Position numbers and translations under genes: made by a program. From Streptomyces sp. FIT100 (lineage in GTDB: Bacteria > Actinomycetota > Actinomycetes > Streptomycetales > Streptomycetaceae): a stretch of 64,000 nt of DNA. Below are positions 25,625 to 34,797 of the stretch, piece by piece. The stretch lies in the NCBI RefSeq assembly GCF_024584805.1, contig NZ_CP075715.1:7287526-7351525 (forward strand). Reading direction: 5' to 3'. The notes under the pieces were generated by a model. The model searched no databases. It had not been told where the DNA came from and was given only the letters and a program-made list of their open reading frames with translations. Numbering within the stretch: the first letter of the stretch is position 1; each line of letters begins with the position of its first letter.

Positions 25625-26086
25625 TTACGGAACCACCGTCACCGGCCAGCGCCCGGCCTTCACCAACCGTACCGCCACGGAGCCGATGATCCGATGGCCC
25701 GCCGACTCCGACGCCCCCACGACGACCGCGTCGGCCCGCAGCTGGTCCGCGGCCTTCACCAGGCCGCTGTAGGGGTCGCCGCGGAAGGTGTGGAACTCCC
25801 AGCGCACCTCCCAGATACCCCGGACCCGCTCCATCGCCTCGCGGATCTCCGCGATCAGCCCCTGCGCGATCTCCCCGGCCGTGTCCGGCACCGGGGCGCC
25901 GAGCGCCGCGCCCGCCGGCATCAGCGGCTGCACGTACACGGCGGCGAGCAGGGCGTTCTGCCGCCGGGCCAGACCGCTCGCGTACGCGGCCGCCCGCAAC
26001 GACGAATCGGAACCGTCCAGGCCCACGACGATCACCTTCGGACCGTCCGTGCCGCGCTCGAACCCCGGGGGCTGCTGCTCGCTCAC
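25625..26086 (-). CDS. Universal stress protein (UspA family)
   Basis: A 153-residue single-domain Usp. The start VIVVGLDGSDSSLRAA and the ATP-binding loop GASESAGHRIIGSVA (G-x-x-G-like spacing ending in G-S-V-A) mark it as a nucleotide-binding Usp. Role inferred from family: stress or low-oxygen survival. Divergent from lysX across a 110-bp spacer with repeated GCCCGGCTGCCGTCCCGCC units. Confidence 0.88.
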   Translation of the reverse strand: MSEQQPPGFERGTDGPKVIVVGLDGSDSSLRAAAYASGLARRQNALLAAVYVQPLMPAGAALGAPVPDTAGEIAQGLIAEIREAMERVRGIWEVRWEFHTFRGDPYSGLVKAADQLRADAVVVGASESAGHRIIGSVAVRLVKAGRWPVTVVP

Positions 26087-26199
26087 GCCACGAGCCTATC
26101 CCCGCCGCCCGGCCGCCCGGCTGCCGTCCCGCCGCCCCGCCGCCCGGCTGCCGTCCCGCCGACAGGCGGCCGGGCGAGGCCCTCCCTAGAGTGCGGAGC

Positions 26200-29100
26200 A
26201 TGGGTGTCAGCGTGGAGGAGCGCTCAGCAGCCGCCGCCCGGAGCCGCCTCATCGGCAGGGTGCCGGACGGCTTCGCGACGTTCTTCGCCCTGCTCGGGGT
26301 CTTCTGCGCGGTCATCGCGCTCATCGCCCCGCTGCGCAGACTGCTCCTCCCCGTCGCGCTCTTCCTCGACCGCGTCGCCGTACCCGTCAGCGCCAACCTC
26401 GCCTACGCCGTCTTCCTGCTGCTGCTCGCGGCGGCCGTCGGCGCCCGCAAGAAGGCCGCCTGGTGGCTGGTCGTCACGTATCTGGCGCTGATCGTCGTCA
26501 CCGACATCCTGGTCATCGCCTTCGCCCGCGACCAGGGCGGGATCCCCGGCCTCGTCGTGTGCCTGCTGGCCCTGGCGGTGCTGGTCGTCGCCCGGCACGA
26601 GTTCTACGCCGCGACGCGCCGCGGCTCGCTGCGCCGGGCGCTGCTCGTCCTGGTCCTCGGCCTCGCCGCGGGCGTGCTCGCCGGCTGGGGGCTCGTCGAG
26701 CTCTTCCCCGGCAGCCTCGACCCCGAGCAGCGGCTGCTGTGGTCCGCCAACCGGGTGTTCGGCGGACTCGTCTCCGGCGCCCAGTTCGACGGCAGCCCGC
26801 CCCGCGTCCTCTTCTTCCTCCTCGGCCTCTTCGGCGCCGTCGCGCTGCTCACCTCCGCCGCGACCCTCTTCCGCTCCCAGCGCATGGAGTCCGCTCTGCA
26901 CGGCGACGAGGAACCCCGTATCCGCGCCCTGCTCGGCGCCTACGGCTCCCAGGACTCCCTCGGCTACTTCGCCACCCGCCGCGACAAGGCCGTCGTCTTC
27001 TCGCCCAGCGGCAAGGCCGCCGTCACCTACCGCGTCGAGGCCGGCGTCGCCCTCGCCAGCGGCGACCCGGTCGGCGACAAGGAGGCGTGGACCCCCGCCA
27101 TCGAGACCTGGCTGGACGTCGCCCGCCGCTACGCCTGGGCGCCCGCGGTCATGGGCGCGTCCGAGGACGGTGCCAGGGCCTACGCGCGCTCCGGGCTCGG
27201 CGCGATCCAGCTCGGCGACGAGGCGATCCTGTACGTCGACCGGTTCGACCTGGACGGGCGCGACATGCGGGTCACCCGGCAGGCCGTCCACCGGGTGCGC
27301 CGGCTCGGCGCCACCGCCCGGATCCGCCGCCACTCCACCCTCAGCGACGCCGAGATGCGCCGGATCATCCACCGGGCCGACGCCTGGCGGGACACCGAGA
27401 CCGAGCGCGGCTTCTCCATGGCCCTGGACCGGCTCGGCGACCCCGGTGACGGCGACTGCCTGCTCGTCGAGGCGTTCCTCCCCGGACCCGGACCCGGACC
27501 CGGACCCGGTCGCACCGCCGCCGCCCGACCCGGACCCTGTGACACGGACGGCGACGACGAGGGCCGGCTTGTCGCGCTGCTCTCCTTCGTCCCCTGGGGA
27601 CGCGACGGGATCTCGCTCGACGTCATGCGCCGCGACCGCGACAACGCCCCCAACGGAATCATGGAGTTCATGGTCGCCGAGCTGTGCGCCGAGGCCCCCC
27701 GGCTCGGCGTCCGCCGGATCTCCCTCAACTTCGCCGTCTTCCGCTCGGCCTTCGAGGAGGGCGCCCGCATCGGCGCCGGGCCCGTGCTGCGGCTGTGGCG
27801 CAGACTGCTGCTGTTCTTCTCGAAGTGGTGGCAGCTGGAGGCCCTCTACCGGTCCAACGTCAAATACCAGCCCGCCTGGTACCCGCGGTTCCTCTGCTAC
27901 GGGGACGCCGGCGCCCTCGCCCGCATCGGCCTCGCCTCCGCGATCGCCGAGGGCTTCGTCTCCGTACCCACGCTGGGCCGGCTCCGGGGCAGGGGGCGGC
28001 CACGCGGCGTCGCCGGACCCGTCGCCAGCACCGCCGGGCTCCCGGCGATCGACGCGCTGGAACTGGCCGGGCCCGACACCGTACGCCCGATGGGGGAACG
28101 CCGGCTGCCCGAACAGGTGCGCATCCGCCACCGCAAACTGGAGCGGCTGCGTGAACGGGGCCTCGACCCGTACCCCGTCGGCGTCGCCCCGCCCGGCGGC
28201 ACCCACGCCGCCGTCCGCGCCGCGCACCCGTCCCTGCCACCCGGCGCGCGCACCGGGGAGCGCACCACCGTCGCCGGCCGGGTCATGGCCGTACGCGACT
28301 TCGGCGGCGTCGTCTTCGCCGTGCTGCGCGACTGGTCCGGCGACCTCCAGATCGCCTTCACCCGCACGGAATCCGGCCCCGAGACGCTGCGCTCCTTCAC
28401 CGCCGACGCCGACCTCGGCGACCACATCACCGCCACCGGCGAGATCGGCGCCAGCGACCGCGGTGAACTCACCGTCTTCGTCACCGCCTGGCAGCTCACC
28501 GCCAAGTGCCTGCGCCCGCTCCCCGACAAGCGCCGCGGACTCGCCGACCCCGAGGCCCGGGTCCGCCGCCGCTATCTCGACCTGGTCGCGAGCCCCGACG
28601 CCCGCGGGGTGGTCCGGGCCCGCTCCGCCGCCGTGCAGGCGCTGCGCCAAGGGCTGCTCGACCGCGGCTACCTGGAGGTCGAGACGCCGATGCTCCAGCA
28701 GATCCACGGCGGCGCCAACGCCCGGCCGTTCACCACCCACATCAACGCCTACGACCTCGACCTCTATCTGCGCATCGCCCCCGAGCTGTACCTGAAACGG
28801 CTGTGCGTGGGCGGCCTGGAGAAGGTCTTCGAACTGGGCCGCACCTTCCGCAACGAGGGCGTCTCCTACAAGCACAACCCCGAGTTCACGATGCTGGAGG
28901 CGTACCAGGCCCACGCCGACTACGACGTGATGCTCGACCTCGCCCGCGAACTGATCCAGGCCGCCGCCACCGCCGCGTTCGGCTCGCCCATCGCCCACAA
29001 GGCCGGCCCCGGCGGGCGGCTCGTCACCCACGACATCTCCGGTGCCTGGCCGGTCATGACCGTCCACGGGGCGATCTCGGATGCGCTCGGCGAGCACGTC

Positions 29101-29586
29101 GACGCCAACACGGACGAGGACACGCTGCGGCGCTTCTGCGATGTCGCCGGAGTCCCGCACCGCCCCGACGACTCCCGGGGCGACATCGTCCTGGAGATGT
29201 ACGAGCGGCTCGTCGAGGAACGCACCCAGCTGCCCACGTTCTACAAGGACTTCCCCACCGACGTCTCCCCGCTGACCCGCCAGCACCGCGGCGACCCGCG
29301 CCTCGCCGAACGCTGGGACCTCGTCGCCTTCGGCACCGAACTGGGCACGGCCTACTCGGAGTTGACCGACCCGGTGGAACAGCGAAGGCGCCTCACCGCC
29401 CAGTCGCTGCTCGCCGCCGGCGGCGACCCGGAGGCGATGGAACTCGACGAGGACTTCCTCGACGCGCTGGAGTACGCGATGCCGCCCACCGGCGGACTCG
29501 GTATCGGGGTCGACCGGCTGGTGATGTTCCTGACCGGACTGACCATCCGCGACACCTTGCCGTTCCCGCTCGTCCGCCGCCACTGA
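26200..29586 (+). CDS. lysX: LysX: lysylphosphatidylglycerol synthase fused to lysyl-tRNA synthetase
   Basis: A 1128-residue two-part enzyme that charges a tRNA with lysine and transfers lysine to phosphatidylglycerol, making the membrane less anionic and more resistant to cationic peptides. Order: six to eight membrane helices (about 15-230), a DUF2156 transferase domain (about 250-610), an OB-fold anticodon domain (about 680-790, VAGRVMAVRDFGGVVF) and a class II LysRS (about 800-1128, motif 2 FRNEGVSYKHNPEF, motif 3 GLGIGVDRLVMFL). A PGPGPGPGPG stretch from 6-bp repeats sits inside the transferase domain. ATG 26200 chosen; GTG 26191 is possible. Confidence 0.94.
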   Translation: MGVSVEERSAAAARSRLIGRVPDGFATFFALLGVFCAVIALIAPLRRLLLPVALFLDRVAVPVSANLAYAVFLLLLAAAVGARKKAAWWLVVTYLALIVVTDILVIAFARDQGGIPGLVVCLLALAVLVVARHEFYAATRRGSLRRALLVLVLGLAAGVLAGWGLVELFPGSLDPEQRLLWSANRVFGGLVSGAQFDGSPPRVLFFLLGLFGAVALLTSAATLFRSQRMESALHGDEEPRIRALLGAYGSQDSLGYFATRRDKAVVFSPSGKAAVTYRVEAGVALASGDPVGDKEAWTPAIETWLDVARRYAWAPAVMGASEDGARAYARSGLGAIQLGDEAILYVDRFDLDGRDMRVTRQAVHRVRRLGATARIRRHSTLSDAEMRRIIHRADAWRDTETERGFSMALDRLGDPGDGDCLLVEAFLPGPGPGPGPGRTAAARPGPCDTDGDDEGRLVALLSFVPWGRDGISLDVMRRDRDNAPNGIMEFMVAELCAEAPRLGVRRISLNFAVFRSAFEEGARIGAGPVLRLWRRLLLFFSKWWQLEALYRSNVKYQPAWYPRFLCYGDAGALARIGLASAIAEGFVSVPTLGRLRGRGRPRGVAGPVASTAGLPAIDALELAGPDTVRPMGERRLPEQVRIRHRKLERLRERGLDPYPVGVAPPGGTHAAVRAAHPSLPPGARTGERTTVAGRVMAVRDFGGVVFAVLRDWSGDLQIAFTRTESGPETLRSFTADADLGDHITATGEIGASDRGELTVFVTAWQLTAKCLRPLPDKRRGLADPEARVRRRYLDLVASPDARGVVRARSAAVQALRQGLLDRGYLEVETPMLQQIHGGANARPFTTHINAYDLDLYLRIAPELYLKRLCVGGLEKVFELGRTFRNEGVSYKHNPEFTMLEAYQAHADYDVMLDLARELIQAAATAAFGSPIAHKAGPGGRLVTHDISGAWPVMTVHGAISDALGEHVDANTDEDTLRRFCDVAGVPHRPDDSRGDIVLEMYERLVEERTQLPTFYKDFPTDVSPLTRQHRGDPRLAERWDLVAFGTELGTAYSELTDPVEQRRRLTAQSLLAAGGDPEAMELDEDFLDALEYAMPPTGGLGIGVDRLVMFLTGLTIRDTLPFPLVRRH

Positions 29587-29713
29587 ACACGCCGGACGAG
29601 GGGATGCACCCCGCCCGCGCGCGCCCCCGACTGCTGCTCCCAATGGGTGCATTCGTACGCCGAACCGGTGTCGCTGGGTCCCGGTGTTCCCCGGCCGTGG
29701 CAGCCATGGGTCC

Positions 29714-30556
29714 ATGGAGACGGATCAGACGCCGCTCGGGCGGCGGTCACTGCTGCGCATCGCCCTCTGCACGGGAGCAGCAGCCGCCGTCGCACCCCTG
29801 TTCAGCACCGGCGGATCCGGCACCCCGGGCCGGCCTGCGGCCCCGGCGCCCGCGGCGGGCCCGCAGGCGTTCCGGGCTGGAGTCCACAAGGCGTCGGCGT
29901 ATAGGCTCCGGCCCATGACGGCATCCGCGCCGTACCAGCTGACCCGGGGTGCGACCCCGGTCCGCGAGGAGCCCTTCCTGCGCATGCCCTCGCTCGGCCG
30001 CTCGATGGTGCTGACCTTCGACGACGGACCCGATCCGCTCTACACCCCGGACATCCTGAGGATCCTGCGCGGCCATGACGTGCGGGCCATGTTCTTCGTC
30101 TGCGGGCAGCGGGTGGCGGACAACGGGGACCTGCTGCGCCGGATCGCCGACGACGGGCACGTCGTGGGCAACCACTCCTGGTCGCATCCGCTGCTCCCGG
30201 ATCTCACGCCGTCCCGCATCCGCGCCGAACTGGAGCGCACGAGCGAGCTCATCGAGAAGACGATCGGCACCCCGCCGCTGTGGCACCGGGCGCCGTACGG
30301 GGCCTGGAACCGGCGCACGTTCGAGATCGGCGCCGAGCTCGGCATGGAGCCGCTCGCCTGGACGATCGACACCCTCGACTGGCGCGAGCCCGGCACGAGC
30401 GCGATCGTCGGCCGGGTCGTGGACGAGGCCGAGCCCGGCGCGGTCGTCCTCTCGCACGACGCGGGCGGCGACCGCTCCCAGAGCGTTGCCGCGCTGCGCC
30501 GGTACCTTCCGAAGCTGCGGCGGTCCGGATACCGGCTCACCGTGCCCATGCGCTGA
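29714..30556 (+). CDS. Secreted polysaccharide deacetylase (NodB domain)
   Basis: A 280-residue CE4-type enzyme, probably removing acetyl groups from peptidoglycan or chitin-like sugars. The N-terminus has a twin-arginine-like signal (GRRSLLRIALCTGAAAA). The NodB domain spans about 90-280, with the catalytic TFDDGPDP, the metal-binding HSWSH, the RAPYGAWN motif and LSHDAGGDRSQ. No strong ribosome-binding site is seen before ATG 29714, so the start is uncertain by a few codons. It opens a run of cell-surface genes. Confidence 0.88.
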   Translation: METDQTPLGRRSLLRIALCTGAAAAVAPLFSTGGSGTPGRPAAPAPAAGPQAFRAGVHKASAYRLRPMTASAPYQLTRGATPVREEPFLRMPSLGRSMVLTFDDGPDPLYTPDILRILRGHDVRAMFFVCGQRVADNGDLLRRIADDGHVVGNHSWSHPLLPDLTPSRIRAELERTSELIEKTIGTPPLWHRAPYGAWNRRTFEIGAELGMEPLAWTIDTLDWREPGTSAIVGRVVDEAEPGAVVLSHDAGGDRSQSVAALRRYLPKLRRSGYRLTVPMR

Positions 30557-30563
30557 GGTGCTG

Positions 30564-30638
30564 CTGCGCCGAGGACCGCTGCGCCGAGGACTGTTCGGCC
30601 GAGGATCCTTCGGTCGAGGGGTCTTCGGCCGAGGGGCC
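30564..30638. repeat. 15-bp tandem repeats after the deacetylase gene
   Basis: Five 15-bp units (for example CTGCGCCGAGGACCG, then TTCGGCCGAGGATCC) follow the deacetylase stop codon by 7 bp and run into the terminator hairpin. Confidence 0.7.
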
Positions 30639-30660
30639 GGCCCGTGGGGGAGCCGGCCCC
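30633..30660. terminator. Hairpin between converging deacetylase and sortase genes
   Basis: Arms GGGGCCGGC / GCCGGCCCC are perfect over 9 bp with a 10-base loop, lying between two stop codons facing each other. Confidence 0.7.
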
Positions 30661-30667
30661 GGATCGT

Positions 30668-31327
30668 TCACCGCGCCGAGATCATCCGGGCGAAGACGAC
30701 GACGTTGCCGTCGTAGCCGGTCGCCCGCGAGTAGCCGCCACCGCAGGTGATCACCCTCAGCTCGGGGCTTCCGGTGTCGCCGTACACCCGGGCGCCGGGG
30801 AAGTCGTTCTTGCCGAAGACCTCGATCGCGTACACCTCGAAGACGGCGGTCCTGCCGTCGAAGCGGCCCACCTCGACGTGCTGGCCCTTCTGCAGCGCAC
30901 CGAGCCCGTAGAAGACGGCCGGGCCGCCGGCGTTGTCGACGTGTCCGACGATCACCGCGGTGCCCTGCTGCCCCGGGGCGATGCCGTTCTGGTACCAGCC
31001 GGCCAGGTTGGGGTCCGCCGGGGCCGGGGCCTCGATCCAGCCGTTTGCGTCCAGACCGACGTCGATGATCGGCGCGTTCACGCGGAGCGCCGGAATGCCG
31101 ATCTTGGACGCGGGGGCGTACGGCAGCGGCTCGACCGTCGCGGTCAGCGGCACCGGGTCCTGATAGGTGCGGCGGCTGTCCAGGCCGGCCGCGACGGCGG
31201 GCTGCGGCGGCCCCATGCCCACGTCGACACCGTTGCGCACCAGCGCGAGGCCGGTGAGCATGACGAGAGCCAGTGCGCCCCAGGGGGAGCGTCTCCTCGA
31301 CTCCGAGCCGGTCCAGTCCTGGCCCAT
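30668..31327 (-). CDS. Class F sortase
   Basis: A 219-residue membrane-anchored transpeptidase with an N-terminal helix (WGALALVMLTGLALV) and a sortase beta-barrel. The catalytic histidine is in VIVGHVDN, the cysteine in RVITCGGGYS and the arginine in SRATGYDGN. Length and motifs fit the class F group common in actinobacteria. Its neighbours include two secreted proteins with C-terminal helix plus Arg-rich tail, which are the obvious candidates for substrates, although neither has a clear LPxTG or LAxTG motif. Confidence 0.9.
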   Translation of the reverse strand: MGQDWTGSESRRRSPWGALALVMLTGLALVRNGVDVGMGPPQPAVAAGLDSRRTYQDPVPLTATVEPLPYAPASKIGIPALRVNAPIIDVGLDANGWIEAPAPADPNLAGWYQNGIAPGQQGTAVIVGHVDNAGGPAVFYGLGALQKGQHVEVGRFDGRTAVFEVYAIEVFGKNDFPGARVYGDTGSPELRVITCGGGYSRATGYDGNVVVFARMISAR

Positions 31328-31637
31328 GGTTCTCCCATCTCATCGCCTGCAGGAACGCTAAGCACGGAGGGCGCGGGCGGCGACCGGAGAGGGGCGAACG
31401 GGTGGTACGGCCACTTGGGGTGCCCCATCCGTGTACATGATCGGACAAAAGCTTCTGACAGTCCGTGACCTGCGACTCCGTCAGATACGAGGTGCTCGCA
31501 CCGGCGTGTCGGCTCACCGGGGTGGACCAGTCCCGAAATGCGGCGAATGTGCAAGCCAGTGAGTGTTCGTCATGGAGGGCGTTGTCGTCGAATCTCCGGA
31601 GCACCGTTCCGGGGCGCCGTCCACTGGAGGTTCAACC
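31328..31637. other. Spacer between divergent sortase and Asn/Gly-rich protein genes
   Basis: A 310-bp region without a gene. It should contain both promoters. CTGAC and GTCAG flank 20 bp near 31456-31485; otherwise I see no clear operator. The last 75 bp are open in frame with the downstream gene but have no signal sequence or start site. Confidence 0.4.
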
Positions 31638-32627
31638 ATGCGTGCTTCACGCGCTCTCGCGGTGACCTTCACCGCCTGCGCGGCCGTCGGGCTCTCCGCG
31701 CCCTTGACCGCCGCCGCTACCAGCAACGGGGACAACGATGGCCCGAGATTCATCAACCTGTCCCCGTCCGAGGTCCACCAGGGCGGGACCCTGACCATCC
31801 TGGTCGACGGCTGCAAGCGCGGGGGCACCGTGTCGTCCAACGCGTTCCCGACGGCCATTCTGTCGTCCCACGACGGCGGCGGGTACCACGGCCCGCAGGC
31901 CAGCAGCCAGGGTGGCACGAAGAAGAAGAGCGACGACCCCGGTGCGGGGAACGCCGGTGAGGGCGACTTCGGCTGGGACGAGGAGGGGAGCGGGAACGAG
32001 GGCGGCGTCGGCGGGGACCAGGGCGGGAACAACAACGGCAACGGGAACAACGGCCACGGCCAGGGGCAGGGCCAGGGGAACAACAACGGCAACGGCAACA
32101 ACGGCCGTGACCAGGGTGGCAACAACAACGGGAACAACAACGGGAACAACAACGGGAACGGCAACGGCAACAACGGCCGTGACCAGGGCGGGAACAACAA
32201 TGGGCGGGGCAACAACAACGGCAACAACGGCCGTGACCAGGGCGGGAACAACAACGGGCGGGGCAACAACAACGGCAACAACAACGGCCGGGACAACGGA
32301 CGCGACAACAACGGCCGGAACAACAACAACGACCGCGGCCGTGGTGGCGACCACGGGGGCGAAGGCAACTCCATCGCCACCGCCCGGATCTACGACCGCG
32401 CGACGCCGGGCGTGTACAACATGGCCGTCCGGTGCCACGACCACGGCCGCCTTGCCACCCGCGCGTTCACCGTGCTGTTGGGCCGTGGCGCGCTGGGCGG
32501 GATCGGTGGCTCCATGGGCCCCTCCACCAACGAAATGGCCGTGGGCGGCGGACTCGTCGGCGCGGCGGCCCTCGGCGGCACCGTCTACGTCGTCCGTCGC
32601 CGCCGCATGAGCAGCGGGAAGGCATGA
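31638..32627 (+). CDS. Secreted protein with long Asn/Gly-rich domain and C-terminal anchor
   Basis: A 329-residue protein: signal peptide (MRASRALAVTFTACAAVGLS), short Ig-like module (VHQGGTLTILVDGC... to about residue 80), then about 120 residues of low complexity built from NNNGN, NGRDQGGNNNG and NNGRGNNNG units (bases 32017-32340). The second half of the Ig-like module follows (ATARIYDRATPGVYNMAVRC), and the protein ends in a hydrophobic helix and VVRRRRMSSGKA. The insert splits a domain that is continuous in the paralogue on the other strand (32731-33288). ATG 31638 has GGAGG upstream. Probably exposed at the cell wall; the sortase is next door. Confidence 0.8.
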   Translation: MRASRALAVTFTACAAVGLSAPLTAAATSNGDNDGPRFINLSPSEVHQGGTLTILVDGCKRGGTVSSNAFPTAILSSHDGGGYHGPQASSQGGTKKKSDDPGAGNAGEGDFGWDEEGSGNEGGVGGDQGGNNNGNGNNGHGQGQGQGNNNGNGNNGRDQGGNNNGNNNGNNNGNGNGNNGRDQGGNNNGRGNNNGNNGRDQGGNNNGRGNNNGNNNGRDNGRDNNGRNNNNDRGRGGDHGGEGNSIATARIYDRATPGVYNMAVRCHDHGRLATRAFTVLLGRGALGGIGGSMGPSTNEMAVGGGLVGAAALGGTVYVVRRRRMSSGKA

Positions 32628-32656
32628 CCGGCCGAACCTCCCGGTCGGCCCGAACC

Positions 32657-32699
32657 GCCCGTCGCCCCGAGTCCTGGTCCAGGACTCGGGGCGACGGGC
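32657..32699. terminator. Strong bidirectional terminator
   Basis: A perfect 21-bp stem (GCCCGTCGCCCCGAGTCCTGG and its complement, one base between arms), located between the converging stop codons of the two secreted Ig-like proteins. It is the strongest hairpin in the window. Confidence 0.88.
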
Positions 32700-32730
32700 T
32701 TCGCGGGGGGTGTGCTGCTGGGCGGCGCGC

Positions 32731-33288
32731 TCAGTGCAGACGGTTTCCCATGTGGCGGCGCACCACGAACCAGATGCCGCCGGCCGCGATGAGCACGAGG
32801 CCCGCGCCGGTGGCGATCTTGCCGGCGTTCATGGATTCGATGCTGCCGCCGATCCCGCCTCTGACCCCCTTGGGGGAGGCGGTGGAGGTGGTCGACGTCG
32901 AGCGGGTGGTCGCGGGGGCCGAGCCGCCCGCGATCCTGAGGTCGGTGGTGCCGGACTGGCTGCCGCAGGTGAAGGTCACGGAGTACACGGCGCCGCGGCG
33001 GGCGTCCCGGTCGACCGTGGCCGCGCCGGTCTGGCCGGGCGGGATGGTCACGGTGTCGAAGACGCCGGAAGAGGCCGCGGCCGAGGTCGGGCAGCCGGAC
33101 ACGGTCAGGGTGACCCGTCCGCCGGGGACGACGGTGGTGGGGGCGACGGCGAACGAGAAAGGCTGCTTGCGCGCGGCGCCGGCGGCGCCGCCCGCGCTGT
33201 CGGCGTCTGCGGCCGACGCGATGGGTGTGGTCAGGGCGAGGGCGGCCGCTCCGAGCAGAGCGGCGGACGCGATCGGTATCGCGCGCAT
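32731..33288 (-). CDS. Secreted Ig-like protein with C-terminal anchor
   Basis: A 185-residue protein with a signal peptide (MRAIPIASAALLGAAALAL), an Ig-like domain (TTVVPGGRVTLTVSGC ... GAVYSVTFTC), a Ser/Thr-rich linker and a C-terminal helix ending WFVVRRHMGNRLH. It shares GGIGGS plus the helix and VVRR-type tail with the Asn/Gly-rich protein converging on it, so the two are paralogues. Start ATG 33288 has GGAGG seven bases before. Function unknown; surface attachment is inferred. Confidence 0.8.
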   Translation of the reverse strand: MRAIPIASAALLGAAALALTTPIASAADADSAGGAAGAARKQPFSFAVAPTTVVPGGRVTLTVSGCPTSAAASSGVFDTVTIPPGQTGAATVDRDARRGAVYSVTFTCGSQSGTTDLRIAGGSAPATTRSTSTTSTASPKGVRGGIGGSIESMNAGKIATGAGLVLIAAGGIWFVVRRHMGNRLH

Positions 33289-33480
33289 GGGCAATCCTCC
33301 GGGTCCCCGAGGAGCAGCTGCGGAACGGGTTTCCACAAAGGCAGGGAATGCACCTCGATACCCGGAACGCTAGGAGCGGCCTAACGCGCCCGCGATCGCT
33401 GACGGTCGAATGGGGTAACGGTGTCACCCGGGTGGCGGACAGTGCCGCGTTCGCGGCGTACGCCACCCGGGTCCCCGACG

Positions 33481-34245
33481 TCAGGAACGGAGGTGCGGGA
33501 AGAGAGCCGTGAAGGGATCGGCCGTGGCCGAAATACCCCGGCCGAAAGGTGCGTCGAAATCCCAGATCAGAAAGAGCAGAAAGGCGATCAAGGCGCTGAA
33601 CAGCCCCGCGAGGAGAAGTTCCCGCCATGTCCGTCGAATCTGTAGCGTAAAGATCAGGCCAACGGTTACCACGGCGCCCGTGATCAGACCGAACCACACC
33701 ACACCCGGCATCGTCGCCTCGATGCCCTGGCCCCGGGTGCCCCTGGCGTCGTCCGCGGCGGCGACCTGGTCGACGAGCGGCTGGTACGCCTGCCCCTCGT
33801 GGTCGGTCCTCGGGACGTAGTCCGTCACATCCCGCCGCACCCGGTCGAGGAGCCGGGTGCCCTGTGCGCTGAGCGTGCCCCGCTCGGCCATGTGGCGCCA
33901 CTCCGCGGTGACGACGTGGGAGACGTAGGCGTCGACGTCGTGCCGGATCCGGGAGCGGACATCGGCGGGGTACACCTCGGCACGGACGTACACCTCGTGC
34001 AGCGCCTGTGCCTCCTGGCGGACCGAGTCCTGGGCGGCGCCGCGCGCCTCCCAGACCCCGGCGATGGCGAGGCCGAGCACGATCGCGTACACCACGCCGA
34101 TCATCATCGTCATGTACTCGATGACGCTGGGCGTCTCCGACGGATCGTCGTCCTCGCCGATCCGCCGGTTGTTGATGACCGTGATGGTCAGGACGACCAC
34201 GCACGCAGCGGCCATCGCGATCGTCAGGACGACCCATTCCGACAC
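33481..34245 (-). CDS. DUF4239 membrane protein
   Basis: A 254-residue protein with two N-terminal helices (WVVLTIAMAAACVVVLTITV and MTMMIGVVYAIVLGLAIAGV), a soluble helical middle part and two C-terminal helices. This layout and the VYAIVLGLAIAGVWEARGAAQ segment match DUF4239, a bestrophin-like family of unknown role. It follows the Pro-rich gene by 18 bp on the same strand, so they are likely one operon. Confidence 0.8.
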   Translation of the reverse strand: MSEWVVLTIAMAAACVVVLTITVINNRRIGEDDDPSETPSVIEYMTMMIGVVYAIVLGLAIAGVWEARGAAQDSVRQEAQALHEVYVRAEVYPADVRSRIRHDVDAYVSHVVTAEWRHMAERGTLSAQGTRLLDRVRRDVTDYVPRTDHEGQAYQPLVDQVAAADDARGTRGQGIEATMPGVVWFGLITGAVVTVGLIFTLQIRRTWRELLLAGLFSALIAFLLFLIWDFDAPFGRGISATADPFTALFPHLRS

Positions 34246-34263
34246 AGGTACCTCCGAGCAGGG

Positions 34264-34797
34264 CTAACGGGAGCGGGGACGAAGGAAGGCCGCGGCCAGC
34301 ACCGCGGGCGCGGTGACGAGGAGCGTGAGCGAGACCAGGGAGGGCCCGCCGCGGGGTTCCTCGCGCCGGGGTCTGCGGTAGGAGGGGAGCGCGACGGGGC
34401 TCGGCGCGCCGAGCGCGGGGCGGACGGTCGGGGCGGGCGCCGGTGGTGACGGGGGTGCAGGAGCCGGCAGGGGAGGCGCGGGAGTCGGGGGAGCCGGAGG
34501 CGGAGGCGGCGGAGGGGCGGGCTCGGCCTCGGCACGCGGCGGCGGGGGAGGCGGTGGCGGTGGCTCCGGTGGTGGCGGGGCGGGACGCGGCGGCGGAGAA
34601 GGCTCCGGAGCGGGCGAAGGGCCCGCCGTGCAGGAGCCGGTGCCCGCGACCGCGACGGCGGACAGCGAGCCGTCGCCCCCGATCGAGGCGTAGGAGCAGT
34701 TGTCGGCCACGGCGGGCAGCGGTGCCGCCAGCAGCCAGGCGAGTGCGGCGGCCGACAACAGCCGCCCGACGAGCGATCCGTACACGCCGGTGAGCAT
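34264..34797 (-). CDS. Secreted proline-rich protein with C-terminal TM
   Basis: A 177-residue protein: signal peptide (RLLSAAALAWLLAAPLPAVA), a short part with two cysteines, then about 70 residues made mostly of proline with Ala/Glu (runs of up to nine prolines). The C-terminal hydrophobic segment ends in FLRPRSR. A stiff Pro-rich stalk with a terminal anchor would suit a wall-spanning protein. The start is chosen from the signal peptide, as no good ribosome-binding site is visible. Third protein in this block with a C-terminal helix and basic tail. Confidence 0.65.
   Translation of the reverse strand: MLTGVYGSLVGRLLSAAALAWLLAAPLPAVADNCSYASIGGDGSLSAVAVAGTGSCTAGPSPAPEPSPPPRPAPPPPEPPPPPPPPPRAEAEPAPPPPPPPAPPTPAPPLPAPAPPSPPAPAPTVRPALGAPSPVALPSYRRPRREEPRGGPSLVSLTLLVTAPAVLAAAFLRPRSR

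Noticed and set aside
26224..29715. A 1163-codon open frame on the minus strand opposite lysX
   Set aside because: It is the mirror of a high-GC gene: its composition is low-complexity Gly/Ala/Asp/Glu, with no motifs, while the plus strand encodes an unmistakable LysX.
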